Source: Deltaproteobacteria bacterium
GTDB lineage: Bacteria; Myxococcota_A; UBA9160; SZUA-336
Length of the DNA stretch: 64,000 nucleotides
Direction: 5' to 3'
Assembly (NCBI GenBank): GCA_029261925.1
Contig: JAJDAJ010000037.1
Span: 1-64,000 of the forward strand
Every line of letters begins with the position of its first letter. Within the stretch, counting starts at the first letter, position 1. Below, in pieces: positions 24,912 through 33,945 of this stretch. The notes under the pieces were generated by a model. The model was given only the letters and a program-made list of their open reading frames with translations, did no database searches and was not told the DNA's origin. The translations under genes were made by a program, and so were the position numbers.

Positions 24912-26126
24912 ATGAGCAGCGCCCAGGCGAACGGAATGCGCCCGCTCGACGCGGACCAGCACTACTACGAGGTCGAGGAGAGCTTCACGCGCCATCTCGA
25001 CCGGGACCTGCGCCGGCGGGGCGTGCGCTTCGTGCAGTCGGGAAAGCGCGTCGAGGCGATCGCCGGCGACCGGGTCAACCGCTTCATCCCGAATCCGACC
25101 TTCGATCCGGTGATCGTTCCCGGCTGCATGGACCTGCACTTCCGCGGCCAGGTTCCCGACGGGGTCGATCGAGCCTCGCTGGCGCAGGTCGAGCCCATCC
25201 GGAAGGAGTACCGCGACCGCGATGCGCGCGTCGCCGTGCTCGAGCAGCAGGGCATTCGCGGCACGCTGCTCTTCCCGACCATGGGGGTGGGCGTCGAGGA
25301 GGCGCTTCGCGACGACGTACCGGCCCTGATGGGCACCGTGCGCGCATTCAACCGCTGGCTCGAGGAGGACTGGGGCTTCCAGTACCAGCAGCGCCTGTTC
25401 GCCGTGCCGCTGATGGCGCTCTCGGATCCCGAGCAGGCGGCGCAGGAGGTGGACTGGTGCCTGGCTCGCGGTGCGCGAATGCTGCACCTGCGCCCGGCTC
25501 CGGTGCCCACGACCAGCGGATACCGCTCCCCGGGCGATCCGATCTTCGATCCGGTCTGGGCGCGCATCGACGAGGCGGGTGTGCCCGTCACGATGCACCT
25601 GGGCGACAGCGGCTACCAGCGCTGGAACGCGCGCTGGGGCGAGGCGGAGGAGTTCGAGCCCTTCTCGAGGCAGAAGATGGACCTGGGAAGCATGGTGTCC
25701 GGGACGCGCTCGATCCACGACACGGTGGCGAAGCTGATCCTCGACGGCGTGCTGGCACGCTTCGAGAACCTGCGGCTCGTGAGCGTCGAGAACGGATCGG
25801 ACTGGCTCATGATCCTCGAGAAGCGCCTGCGCAAGAAGGCGAACCAGTCGCCGCAGCTCTTCGCCGAGCACCCCACGGAGACGATCCGCACACGGGTCTT
25901 CACGACCCCGTACGCCGAGGACGACATCCCGGCGCTCGTCGAGCGGATCGGGGCTCGCAACGTCCTCTTCGGCTCCGACTGGCCCCACGGCGAGGGCCTG
26001 GCCGAGCCCTGCTCGTTCCGGGACCTGCTGGGTGGCCTCGGCGAGACCGATGTGGAACGGATCATGCGCGACAACCTGTGCGCGCTGCTGGGGCTCCCCA
26101 CGCGGGAGCCGGAGGTGCGCGCATGA
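24912..26126 (+). CDS. Amidohydrolase 2 family metal-dependent hydrolase
   Basis: A 404-residue TIM-barrel hydrolase or decarboxylase. ATG 24912 is preceded by AGAGGAACC. The N-terminus has LDADQHYYE, in which the first metal motif (normally DxHxH) is only half kept (DQHYY). VTMHLGDSGY supplies a barrel His, LVSVENGSDWL follows, and LFGSDWPHGEG carries the terminal Asp. The length and the ENGSDW motif match the long subgroup found in actinobacteria and deltaproteobacteria beside acyl-CoA genes. A non-oxidative decarboxylation or C-C hydrolysis is possible. Its stop overlaps the next SDR start (ATGA), showing co-translation in the rightward operon. Confidence 0.88.
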   Translation: MSSAQANGMRPLDADQHYYEVEESFTRHLDRDLRRRGVRFVQSGKRVEAIAGDRVNRFIPNPTFDPVIVPGCMDLHFRGQVPDGVDRASLAQVEPIRKEYRDRDARVAVLEQQGIRGTLLFPTMGVGVEEALRDDVPALMGTVRAFNRWLEEDWGFQYQQRLFAVPLMALSDPEQAAQEVDWCLARGARMLHLRPAPVPTTSGYRSPGDPIFDPVWARIDEAGVPVTMHLGDSGYQRWNARWGEAEEFEPFSRQKMDLGSMVSGTRSIHDTVAKLILDGVLARFENLRLVSVENGSDWLMILEKRLRKKANQSPQLFAEHPTETIRTRVFTTPYAEDDIPALVERIGARNVLFGSDWPHGEGLAEPCSFRDLLGGLGETDVERIMRDNLCALLGLPTREPEVRA

Positions 26127-26893
26127 GGGTCCAGGACAAGGTCGCGATCGTCACCGGTGCGAGCTCGGGCTTCGGCCGCGCCACGTCGGTGCGGCTCGCG
26201 CAGGAGGGGGCCCGGATCGTCATCGCCGACCTCGACGAGGCGGGCGGCGAGGAGACCGCGCGCCAGGTGAAGGCTGCCGGATCCGAGGCGGAGCTGGTCG
26301 TCGGGGACATCTCGGCGCTGGCCGGTGCACGCACCGCGGTCGAGCGCGCGGTGGCGCGCTTCGGGCGCCTCGACGTGCTCGTGAACAACGCGGGAATCGC
26401 GCAGACGGACGCGCACGACACCTGGGATGCCCCCGAGGAGACCTGGGATCGGGTGATCCGGGTCAACCTCAGGAGCGTCTACGCCTGCTCGAAGGCCGCC
26501 ATCCCGGTGATGCTCGCGCGGGGCAGTGGCTCCGTGATCAGCGTCGCGTCCATCGCCGCCTCGGTCTGCGTCGGTGGCTGCGCGTACGGGGCGACCAAGG
26601 GGGCGATCCTCAGCTACACGCGGCACGTGGCCCGCGAGCTGGCGGCCCGCGGGGTCCGGGTGAACTGCGTCTCGCCGGGCTACATGCGCACGCCCATGTC
26701 CAGCGGCGAGCGCCTCGGGCTCAGCGCGGAGGAGCAGGAGGCACGTCTGGACTCCTTCGGGCAGCGCGTGCCGATGCAGCGGACGGGATCCGTGGACGAC
26801 ATCGCCAACGCGATCCTGTACCTCGCCAGCGACGAGGCGGCCTACGTCACCGGTCAGGAGATCGTGGTCGACGGCGGCTACCTCATCCGGTGA
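26123..26893 (+). CDS. SDR-family dehydrogenase (FabG-like)
   Basis: A 256-residue classical SDR. Cofactor motif VTGASSGFG at 10-18, NNAG at about 88-91, catalytic Ser in SVASIAAS and YGATK as the Tyr/Lys pair, ending VTGQEIVVDGGYLI. Asp-Leu-Asp after strand 2 (IADLDEA) favours NAD over NADP. The ATG overlaps the amidohydrolase stop (ATGA), with GGAGG at 26111-26115. Likely oxidises a hydroxyacyl or cyclic alcohol intermediate, making the ketone a monooxygenase or thiolytic enzyme would need. Four bases separate it from the ligase gene. Confidence 0.95.
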   Translation: MRVQDKVAIVTGASSGFGRATSVRLAQEGARIVIADLDEAGGEETARQVKAAGSEAELVVGDISALAGARTAVERAVARFGRLDVLVNNAGIAQTDAHDTWDAPEETWDRVIRVNLRSVYACSKAAIPVMLARGSGSVISVASIAASVCVGGCAYGATKGAILSYTRHVARELAARGVRVNCVSPGYMRTPMSSGERLGLSAEEQEARLDSFGQRVPMQRTGSVDDIANAILYLASDEAAYVTGQEIVVDGGYLIR

Positions 26894-26897
26894 CGGG

Positions 26898-28541
26898 ATG
26901 ACGGGCTTCCACGTGGCGCCGACCCCGGATCTGCCGCGGACCATCGGCGGTCTGCTGCGGCGCTGGGCGGACGAGGCCGGCGACGCGGAGCTGCTCGTCA
27001 CGGAGGACGCGCGCCTCGGGGTGGCCGAGGCGGATCGCCGCTCGGCCGAGCTCGCGCGCGGCCTGCTGGCCGCGGGGGCCGGGCACGGCAGCCACGTCGG
27101 GCTGCTCTTCCCCAGCGACGTCGAGTTCGTCGTGGCCTTTCTGGCGGCGGTCCGCATCGGGGCGGTGGCCGTGCCGATCAGCACCTTCTCGACCGCCGAC
27201 GAGCTCGGCTGGCTGCTGACCCACGCCGACGTCGAGATCCTGCTGACCGTCCGCGAGTATCGCGCCCACGACTACCCGGCCTCGCTGGCCCGGGCGCTTC
27301 CCGGCCTCGACCTGCGCGAGCCGCCCCCGTTCTTCCTCGCCGCAGCGCCGACACTGCGCCGGGTCCACGTGCTCGAGCCCGGCGCCGACGTCCATCCGGA
27401 CGGCAGCATGCAGGCCCTGCGCGAGGCCGGCCGGGCGATCGATCCGGAGCTCCTCGCCGCGGCGGAGGCGGGGGTCCGGCCGGCCGATCGCATGGCGATC
27501 GTGCACACCTCGGGCTCGACCAGCGCGCCCAAGGGCGTGGTGCACACCCACGGTGGGCTGATCGGCCACCTGGACATCCTCGACCAGATCCGCGGGCTGC
27601 GACCGGGCGACCGGCTGTTCTCGAACTCCCCGTTCTTCTGGATCGGCGGGCTCGGCTACAGCCTGATCGGCTCGCTGGTCGCACGCTCGACGCTCATCGT
27701 CGCGGTCTCCGGGGATCCGCGCCGCACGCTCGACCTGATCGAGCGGGAGCGCCCGCGGCTGGTCAACGGCTTCGCGCAGACGGTCGCGCGGGTGGTCGAC
27801 GACCCGACGTATCCGCAGCGCGATTTCTCGTCGGTCGAGGCCGGAAACCTCTACGCCGTGATGCCCGAGAAGCTGCGTCCGGCCGACACGGGGCTGCGCC
27901 ACAACCTGCTCGGCATGACGGAGACGGGCAGCGTCTGCCTCACGTGGCCCGACGAGAGCGATCTCCCCGAGTCCCTGCGCGGGTCGTTCGGCAAACCGGT
28001 TCCCGGACTCGAGGCGCGCGTCGTCGATCCCGAGACCCTGCTCGACTGCCCCACCGGCGTGGTCGGGGAGCTCTGGTTCCGCGGGCCCGCGCTGATGGAG
28101 GGCTACTACGGGCGCGAGCGCCACGAGGTCTTCACCCCGGACGGCTGGTACCGCACCGGCGATCTCTGCTCGGTCGACGAGCAGGGCTTCCACTACTTCA
28201 AGGGGCGTCGCGGGGACATGATCAAGACCGGCGGCGCGAACGTCTCACCCCGCGAGGTCGAGGCCGCGCTGCGCGACGTCACCGGAAGCGCCCAGCCGAT
28301 CGTCTTCGGGATGGACGACGCGCAGCGCGGGCAGATCGTCGTCGCGGTCGTGGTGCTGCCGCAAGAGGCGCCGTTCGACGAGAGCGCGGTGCGCGCATCG
28401 CTGCGCGAGAAGCTCTCGGCCTACAAGGTGCCGCGGCGCTTCGTGCGCATCCCCGAGGAAGAGCTCCCGCTGCTCTCGAGCGGCAAGCCCGACCTTCGCC
28501 GGCTCGCCGGGCTCACACAGGCCGAGGAGGAGTGCGCATGA
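26898..28541 (+). CDS. Acyl-CoA synthetase (AMP-dependent ligase) 1
   Basis: A 547-residue ANL-superfamily ligase, converting a carboxylic acid to its CoA thioester through an acyl-adenylate. The ATP loop reads TSGSTSAPKGVVHTH (about 199-213). The C-terminal swivel domain carries YRTGDL, KGRRGDMIKTGGANV and the catalytic Lys in SSGKPDL. Start ATG 26898 lies 4 bases after the SDR stop with GGTGACGGG before it, a weak ribosome site consistent with coupling. The stop overlaps the next SDR start. The active-site Asn-Met-Thr-Glu-Thr segment (LLGMTETGS) is intact. Two different ligases in one operon suggest two acids, or an acid and a later cleavage product, are activated. Confidence 0.94.
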   Translation: MTGFHVAPTPDLPRTIGGLLRRWADEAGDAELLVTEDARLGVAEADRRSAELARGLLAAGAGHGSHVGLLFPSDVEFVVAFLAAVRIGAVAVPISTFSTADELGWLLTHADVEILLTVREYRAHDYPASLARALPGLDLREPPPFFLAAAPTLRRVHVLEPGADVHPDGSMQALREAGRAIDPELLAAAEAGVRPADRMAIVHTSGSTSAPKGVVHTHGGLIGHLDILDQIRGLRPGDRLFSNSPFFWIGGLGYSLIGSLVARSTLIVAVSGDPRRTLDLIERERPRLVNGFAQTVARVVDDPTYPQRDFSSVEAGNLYAVMPEKLRPADTGLRHNLLGMTETGSVCLTWPDESDLPESLRGSFGKPVPGLEARVVDPETLLDCPTGVVGELWFRGPALMEGYYGRERHEVFTPDGWYRTGDLCSVDEQGFHYFKGRRGDMIKTGGANVSPREVEAALRDVTGSAQPIVFGMDDAQRGQIVVAVVVLPQEAPFDESAVRASLREKLSAYKVPRRFVRIPEEELPLLSSGKPDLRRLAGLTQAEEECA

Positions 28542-29320
28542 TTCTCGCTGGCAAGATCGTGGTCATCTCGGGCATCGGTCCCGGGCTCGGGGCGGAGCTG
28601 GCGCGCGCCGCGGCACGCGAGGGCGCTGCGGGCGTGGTGCTGGCCGCGCGCAAGGCCGCCTTCCTCGAGGAGATCGCGGGCGAGCTGCGCGCGTCGGGCA
28701 CGCGCGCGCTCCCGGTGCCGACCGACATCACGGATCCCGAGCAGTGCGAGAATCTCGCGACCGCGACCCTGAGCGAGCTGGGGCGGGTGGATGCCCTGAT
28801 CAACAACGCGTACCTGTTCGGACACCACGGACCCTTCGAGGAGACCCGCGCCGAGCACTGGCGCGCGCCGTTCGAGGTGAACCTGGTCGGCACGCTCCAG
28901 GTCACCCGGGCGCTGCTGCCCGCACTCGAGCGCTCGGCGGGCGCCGCGATCGCCAACATCGGCAGCATCGGCAGCCGGCGGCCGCGGGCTGACGAGATCG
29001 GGTACGCGGCCTCGAAGGCCGCACTGCTGGCGGCCACGCGCAGCCTGGCGCTCGAGCTCGGGCCGCGCGGGATCCGCGTGAACTCGATCCCCATCGGCTG
29101 GATGTGGGGCCCGGCCGTTCAGGGAGGCCTCGAGCGCATGGCCGCCGAGCGCGGCGTCTCCGAGGCCGAGTACATGGCCGAGATCAACGGCCGCATGGCG
29201 CTCGGGCGCCTGGCGGACGACGCCGAGTGCGCCGACGCCGTGATCTTCATGATCTCCGACCACGCGCGCGCCGTCACCGGTGCGATCCTCGACGTGAACG
29301 CGGGCGAGTGGATGCCGTGA
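28538..29320 (+). CDS. SDR-family oxidoreductase, atypical motifs
   Basis: A 260-residue SDR overlapping the ligase stop by ATGA. The cofactor loop is SGIGPGLG rather than TGxxxGxG, and the structural NNAG is replaced by NNAYLFGHHG. The catalytic pair is intact (YAASK, with Ser in NIGSIGS). The arginine in LAARKA after strand 2 suggests NADP. The C-terminus GAILDVNAGEWMP departs from the usual VDGG. Such variants often have narrow substrates, for example cyclic or long hydroxy-acyl compounds. It is followed after 46 bases by the second ligase. Confidence 0.92.
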   Translation: MILAGKIVVISGIGPGLGAELARAAAREGAAGVVLAARKAAFLEEIAGELRASGTRALPVPTDITDPEQCENLATATLSELGRVDALINNAYLFGHHGPFEETRAEHWRAPFEVNLVGTLQVTRALLPALERSAGAAIANIGSIGSRRPRADEIGYAASKAALLAATRSLALELGPRGIRVNSIPIGWMWGPAVQGGLERMAAERGVSEAEYMAEINGRMALGRLADDAECADAVIFMISDHARAVTGAILDVNAGEWMP

Positions 29321-29366
29321 GGCCCGCGACCGACTCGCCCCCGGGCTCGACGCCGCGAGGCGCCGG

Positions 29367-30950
29367 ATGAGGGGCGACCTCCGCTGGGGGACCCTCCCCG
29401 GGATGGCGGCCGACGCGGCAGCGCGCTTCGGGGACGCCACGGCGGTCGTCGACGGCCCGCGACGCAGGAGCTTCGCGGAGCTGGTCGCGGACGCTCGCCG
29501 GCTGACCGCGGCCCTGCTGGCGTCGGGCATCGAGAAGGGCGATCGCGTCGCGATCTGGGGACCCAACCGCTACGAGTGGCTGGTGGCCGCCCTGGGAACG
29601 CTCGGCGCCGGCGCGGCCGTGGTTCCCGTCAACACGCGCTTCAAGCGGAGCGAGGCGCGCTACATCCTCCAGCGCAGCGGCGCCCGCGTGGCCTTCACGG
29701 CGGGCGAGTTCCTCGGCACGGACTACGCGGCAACGCTCTCCGGGCTCCGCGGGGACCTCGCCGGGCTCGCCCTGGTCGTCGGCCTCGACGGCGCCGCGGG
29801 CGCCGACCACTCCCTGGAGTCCTTCGCCCGGCTCGGCGAGCCGGTGCAGGTGGACCAGGTCGATGCACGCGAGCGCTCGATCCGGCCCGAAGACGTCTGC
29901 GACGTGCTGTTCACCTCAGGCACGACCGGCGCGCCGAGAGGCGTGCTGATGACCCACGCGCAGACCCTCCGGCAGTTCTCCGACTGGTGCGACATGGCCG
30001 GGCTGGTGGCGGGGGACCGCTACCTCGTGGTCAATCCCTTCTTCCACATGTTCGGCTACAAGGCCGGCTGCCTCGCGTCGCTGATGTGCGGCGCGACGAT
30101 CATCCCGAAGGCCGTCTTCGACGTCGACGACGTGCTGCGGACGGTCGCCGCGGAGTCCGTGACCGTGCTGCCCGGCCCGCCCACGATCTACCAGTCGATC
30201 CTGGATCATCCCGACCGGGACCGCTTCGACCTGTCGTCGCTGCGCGTCGCGGTCACGGGTGCCGCCGACATCCCCGTGGAGCTGATCCGCCGGCTGCGCC
30301 GCGAGCTGCCCTTCCGCACGGTCATCGCCGGGTACGGACTGACGGAGGCCGGCACCGTGACCGGGACCGCGGGCGATGACGACCCGGACACCGTGGCCAC
30401 CACGGTCGGTCGTGCCCGTCCGGGTCTCGAGATCCGCATCGTCGACGACGCGGGGGCGGAGCAGCCCGCGGGGAGCCCCGGAGAGGTGCTCGTGCGCGGC
30501 TACAGCGTGACGCGCGGCTACCTCGACGATCCGGCCGGCACGGCGAGCACGATCGACGCCGGGGGCTGGCTGCACACCGGCGACCTGGGCGTCCTCGACG
30601 ACCGGGAGAACCTGCGCATCGTGGGACGGAAGAAGGACATGTTCATCGTCGGCGGCTTCAACGCCTACCCGGCCGAGATCGAGAACCTGCTGCTCGGGCA
30701 CGCGGCCGTGGGCCGGGTCGCGGTCATCGGGATCCCCGACCGGCGGCTGGGCGAGGTGGGCATGGCCTTCGTCGTTCCCGCACCGGGCGCAGCGCTGGAG
30801 CCCGCCGAGCTCATCGAGTGGGCACGCGAGGAGATGGCAAACTACAAGGTTCCCCGCGTGGTCGAGATCGTCGAGGACCTCCCGGTCAACGCCGCGGGAA
30901 AGGTCGAGAAGGACCGCCTGCGGGCCCGCGCGTCTCGCCGCGGGGCATAG
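29367..30950 (+). CDS. Acyl-CoA synthetase (AMP-dependent ligase) 2
   Basis: A 527-residue ligase with TSGTTGAPRGVLMTH as ATP loop, GYGLTEAGT in the adenylation site, LHTGDLG, GRKKDMFIVGGFN and the catalytic Lys in NAAGKVEKD. The group resembles FadD3-type ligases that activate ring-containing acids, which is only a resemblance. Start ATG 29367, 46 bases after the SDR. Last gene of the rightward operon that begins with the regulator. It converges on the DUF2254 gene with 30 bases between stops and no clear terminator. Confidence 0.93.
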   Translation: MRGDLRWGTLPGMAADAAARFGDATAVVDGPRRRSFAELVADARRLTAALLASGIEKGDRVAIWGPNRYEWLVAALGTLGAGAAVVPVNTRFKRSEARYILQRSGARVAFTAGEFLGTDYAATLSGLRGDLAGLALVVGLDGAAGADHSLESFARLGEPVQVDQVDARERSIRPEDVCDVLFTSGTTGAPRGVLMTHAQTLRQFSDWCDMAGLVAGDRYLVVNPFFHMFGYKAGCLASLMCGATIIPKAVFDVDDVLRTVAAESVTVLPGPPTIYQSILDHPDRDRFDLSSLRVAVTGAADIPVELIRRLRRELPFRTVIAGYGLTEAGTVTGTAGDDDPDTVATTVGRARPGLEIRIVDDAGAEQPAGSPGEVLVRGYSVTRGYLDDPAGTASTIDAGGWLHTGDLGVLDDRENLRIVGRKKDMFIVGGFNAYPAEIENLLLGHAAVGRVAVIGIPDRRLGEVGMAFVVPAPGAALEPAELIEWAREEMANYKVPRVVEIVEDLPVNAAGKVEKDRLRARASRRGA

Positions 30951-30980
30951 GCGGGCGCCGAGCGGGCACGCGGCCGGGCG

Positions 30981-32330
30981 TCAGACCGCGCTCCCCTGCC
31001 GCTCGAGTCTCGCGACGAGCGGCCCGTGGACCGCCTGGACCCGGTCCAGGTCGCGCTTCGAAGGCGGGCCCGAGACGAAGCTCTCGTGGAACTCCGCGGC
31101 GTGCCCGGCGAGCACGCGGCGGCGATCCGGGGAGAGCGTGCGTCGGCCGGCCTCGTCGAGGGCCTCGAATACCGCCAGCACGACCTCGGTCTGGGTCCCC
31201 CCGTAGCGTCGGATCGGGTCGAGGCAGCGCGCCACGACCTCCTCGAAATCCGCAGACGGGGCCATGACGCGCAGGCGCTGCGCCGGGTCCAGACGCAGGG
31301 GCGACGGCATCTGCCGGTCGGCGAGCGTGGCGATCAGCGCGCCGAGCCGGTGCACGCAGGCGATGGCGGTGCGCGGGTCGTTGATTCCCGGCGAGAGCGC
31401 GCGCACGGCCATCTCCGTCAGCTGGTCGGTCAGGAAGGCGAGGTCCTGGACCGCGGTCGCCTGGGGACCGATGACGACCGCGCCGCGCACGGCAGCCTGC
31501 GCGGCCTCGCCCGCCCGCGCTCGCGGGCCGATTCGGGCGAGGGAGGTGCCCACCGCGACGAAGTCGCCGGGCCGGCGGCGCAGCCGGATCACCAGGTCGT
31601 TCTCCGTGGCCTCGCACATCAGCGCGTCGGGGTCGATGAAGCGGATGTAGCCCTCCCACGCGGAGGCGATCTCGATCCCGTCCGCGTCCAGGGCCTCGAG
31701 GGCCGCCGCGTGCTCCGGCGAGGGCGCGGGCGCGTCGTCTCCGAGGCTCTCGGGGAAGAGCGTCGGGAGCTTCTGCTCGATCTCGAGGGTCACGGCAGCG
31801 ATGACGCTGGACGCCTGGATCGAGCTCGCGGCGTGGTGAATGAAGTAGATCAGGATGAACAGGCTCAGGGTCGCGAGCAGCACCGCGACCGAGGCCGCCA
31901 GATGGGGGACGCTCCCCTCCTCCCCCACGGCGCGCAGCACCAGCAGGGTGTACAGGAAGGTCGCGACCAGGGAGCCCAGGACGAGCTGGTTGCCGCGATC
32001 GCGCAGGAAATTCCGCAGCAGGCGCGGTCCGAACTGGGACGAGGCCAGGGTGAGGGCGACGATCGTGACCGAGAACACGACGCCCGTGACGGTGATCATC
32101 GAGCCCGCGATCGCCCCGAGCACCGCCCGTGTCCCGTCGGGTCCCGCATCCCGGATCCAGGGAAGGCGGGCCGCCCAGGTCGCCGAGCTGCTGCGGTCGA
32201 TCTCGACGATGCCGAGCGCGAGACCCGCCGACCCCAGCGTCATCAGCATCGGCAGGAACCAGTAGCTCTCGCGCAGGCTCTCCCAGCCGCTGACGAGGCG
32301 GCCGTACCAGCGGGCGGGCGAAGGCGGCAA
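30981..32330 (-). CDS. DUF2254 membrane protein
   Basis: A predicted inner-membrane protein of about 449 residues. Four hydrophobic segments occur in the first 200 residues (around LPMLMTLGSAGLALGI, IAGSMITVTGVVFSVTIVAL, LVLGSLVATFLYTLLV and LAASVAVLLATLSLFILIYF). A soluble C-terminal half follows with GINDPRTAIACVHRLGAL, the hallmark of DUF2254. Function is unknown for the family. The start is proposed at TTG 32330 because GGAG sits 5 bases before it and no ATG lies in the conserved N-terminus until within the first membrane segment. The frame remains open further upstream. Convergent with the second ligase. Confidence 0.82.
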   Translation of the reverse strand: MPPSPARWYGRLVSGWESLRESYWFLPMLMTLGSAGLALGIVEIDRSSSATWAARLPWIRDAGPDGTRAVLGAIAGSMITVTGVVFSVTIVALTLASSQFGPRLLRNFLRDRGNQLVLGSLVATFLYTLLVLRAVGEEGSVPHLAASVAVLLATLSLFILIYFIHHAASSIQASSVIAAVTLEIEQKLPTLFPESLGDDAPAPSPEHAAALEALDADGIEIASAWEGYIRFIDPDALMCEATENDLVIRLRRRPGDFVAVGTSLARIGPRARAGEAAQAAVRGAVVIGPQATAVQDLAFLTDQLTEMAVRALSPGINDPRTAIACVHRLGALIATLADRQMPSPLRLDPAQRLRVMAPSADFEEVVARCLDPIRRYGGTQTEVVLAVFEALDEAGRRTLSPDRRRVLAGHAAEFHESFVSGPPSKRDLDRVQAVHGPLVARLERQGSAV

Positions 32331-32502
32331 GCGGACTCCAGTGAACGGCCGTCCGGGGCCGCTCCGCGTCGGGGTGCCCCCAGCTAGTACTACATCGAGA
32401 ATCGGCCTGTCATGGCCCCGGAGATCGAGATCCCTGCGCAAGGCGCGGCCGCACGCGTCTTCTGCCCCGGCCTGTCGGCGCGGGCGGAGGCCCGGCGGTG
32501 GG

Positions 32503-33819
32503 CTAGCGAGCCGCGGTGGGGGCGTGCGTCGGGGAGGCGGGGGCCGGCTCTCCCCAGAAGTCGATCTGACCGAAGCGCATGATGTGCGGGCGCCCGAGCT
32601 TCGCCGCGCGGAAGTCCACCTCGAACGTCGGCGCGAGCTCCTTGCCATCCCAGGTGAACACGCGCAGGTACTGCTCGTCGTCGCCGCCGGTGCCGTCCCA
32701 GCCCGCCAGCAGCGAGCTGGTGTAGTACACGCGCTTTCCGTCCCAGGACTGCGAGACCATGTTGACCTGCGCGCCGATCTTGCGCTCGTGGATCAGTCGC
32801 GGCGCCCGCGGATCCGAGACGTCGAAGACGCGCGTCATTCCGTCCATGAAGCTGTCGACGAAGAGCGTCGTGTCGTCGGCCGAGAGGCTGATGTCCACAG
32901 GGAGCGGCACGTCGGCCGGGTTGCCGATGTCGGCCAGCTCTACCGCCTCGAAGCTGCCGTCCTCCTTGCGGAACACGCCCCAGAGCTTGGACGTGAGCGC
33001 GGTCGAGGTGAAGGCGTACTCGTGGGTGGGGTCGAGCGCCCAGCGGATCTCGAGCGGCGTCCCCGGAACCTCGAGGATCTGCAGCGGCTTCCGGGCGTGA
33101 AAGTCCCAGACCACCATGGTGGTCCCGAAGTTCTTCATGGACTCGGCGTCGCCCAGGAGCTCGCCCAGATCGCGCATGTAGTTGGCGTGGCCGGTGAACG
33201 ACGAGGTGAGCATACGGTTCAGGTGCGCGTTCACACGGGCGTCGTAGCCGTACTCGGCACCCGCGGGCATCCAGATCGTGCGGATGAACCTGCCGTCGTT
33301 GGCGTACTCGACCAGCGCCGTGCGGCCGCCGCGATCGGCGGCGTTCGAGAGCGCGCTGATCAGCATGCGTCCGGGGAGCGCGTAGAAGCCGTGCGGCCCG
33401 ACGACGCCTCCGGTCTTCTCGACGAAGTCGTCGATGGTCTGCACGAGCCTCGGGTGCAGCGGATCCGAGGCCACGTCGAAGATGTAGATCATGCTGTCGT
33501 CGAGCCCGCCGACCCAGAGGTGCCTGCGGTCGTCGGTCAGCCCGCCGTGGTGCGCCTCGTGGCGTCCACCGACCGACACGCTCGAGACCACCTGGCCGTA
33601 GTCCGGCCGCGCGGGATTGGCCCCGATCGTGACCAGCTTGTCGGAGCCGTCGCCCCAGCCCTCGACGCCGAGCGTCCAGATGTGGACCACGTCCTCCTGC
33701 CCCGCGATCTTCGGCATGAAGGGCGACTGACAGGTCTCGTCGGCGTGCCCCGCCGATGCGAGCGCGAGTCCCGCCACCACGACCAGGAGCCCGCTGTGGA
33801 TGCGACCGGTGCAGTACAT
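32503..33819 (-). CDS. Selenium-binding protein 56 / methanethiol oxidase-like, exported
   Basis: A 438-residue SBP56-family protein, predicted beta-propeller. Four histidines that are conserved in the copper enzyme methanethiol oxidase are present: His90-His91 (EAHHGG), His143 (VGPHGF) and His412 (GRPHIMRFGQ). A signal peptide at 1-26 (LLVVVAGLALASAGHA) predicts a periplasmic product, as expected for MtoX-type enzymes, which oxidise methanethiol to formaldehyde, sulfide and peroxide. The ATG has GGGGAGG upstream. It is divergent from DUF3604 (127 bases between starts), with a GATGATACATC element at 33844-33854. A cytosolic-type selenium-binding role is less likely because of the signal peptide. 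Confidence 0.88.
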   Translation of the reverse strand: MYCTGRIHSGLLVVVAGLALASAGHADETCQSPFMPKIAGQEDVVHIWTLGVEGWGDGSDKLVTIGANPARPDYGQVVSSVSVGGRHEAHHGGLTDDRRHLWVGGLDDSMIYIFDVASDPLHPRLVQTIDDFVEKTGGVVGPHGFYALPGRMLISALSNAADRGGRTALVEYANDGRFIRTIWMPAGAEYGYDARVNAHLNRMLTSSFTGHANYMRDLGELLGDAESMKNFGTTMVVWDFHARKPLQILEVPGTPLEIRWALDPTHEYAFTSTALTSKLWGVFRKEDGSFEAVELADIGNPADVPLPVDISLSADDTTLFVDSFMDGMTRVFDVSDPRAPRLIHERKIGAQVNMVSQSWDGKRVYYTSSLLAGWDGTGGDDEQYLRVFTWDGKELAPTFEVDFRAAKLGRPHIMRFGQIDFWGEPAPASPTHAPTAAR

Positions 33820-33945
33820 GGTCCACCTCCCCTCGAGAGGCGCGATGATACATCGGGTGGGCCGGGGGCCGCGAGCCACACCGCCGCGTCTCCCGCGCGG
33901 AGTCCGGCCTCCGTAGAATGGGCTCGATCCGCACCGGAGGATTTC

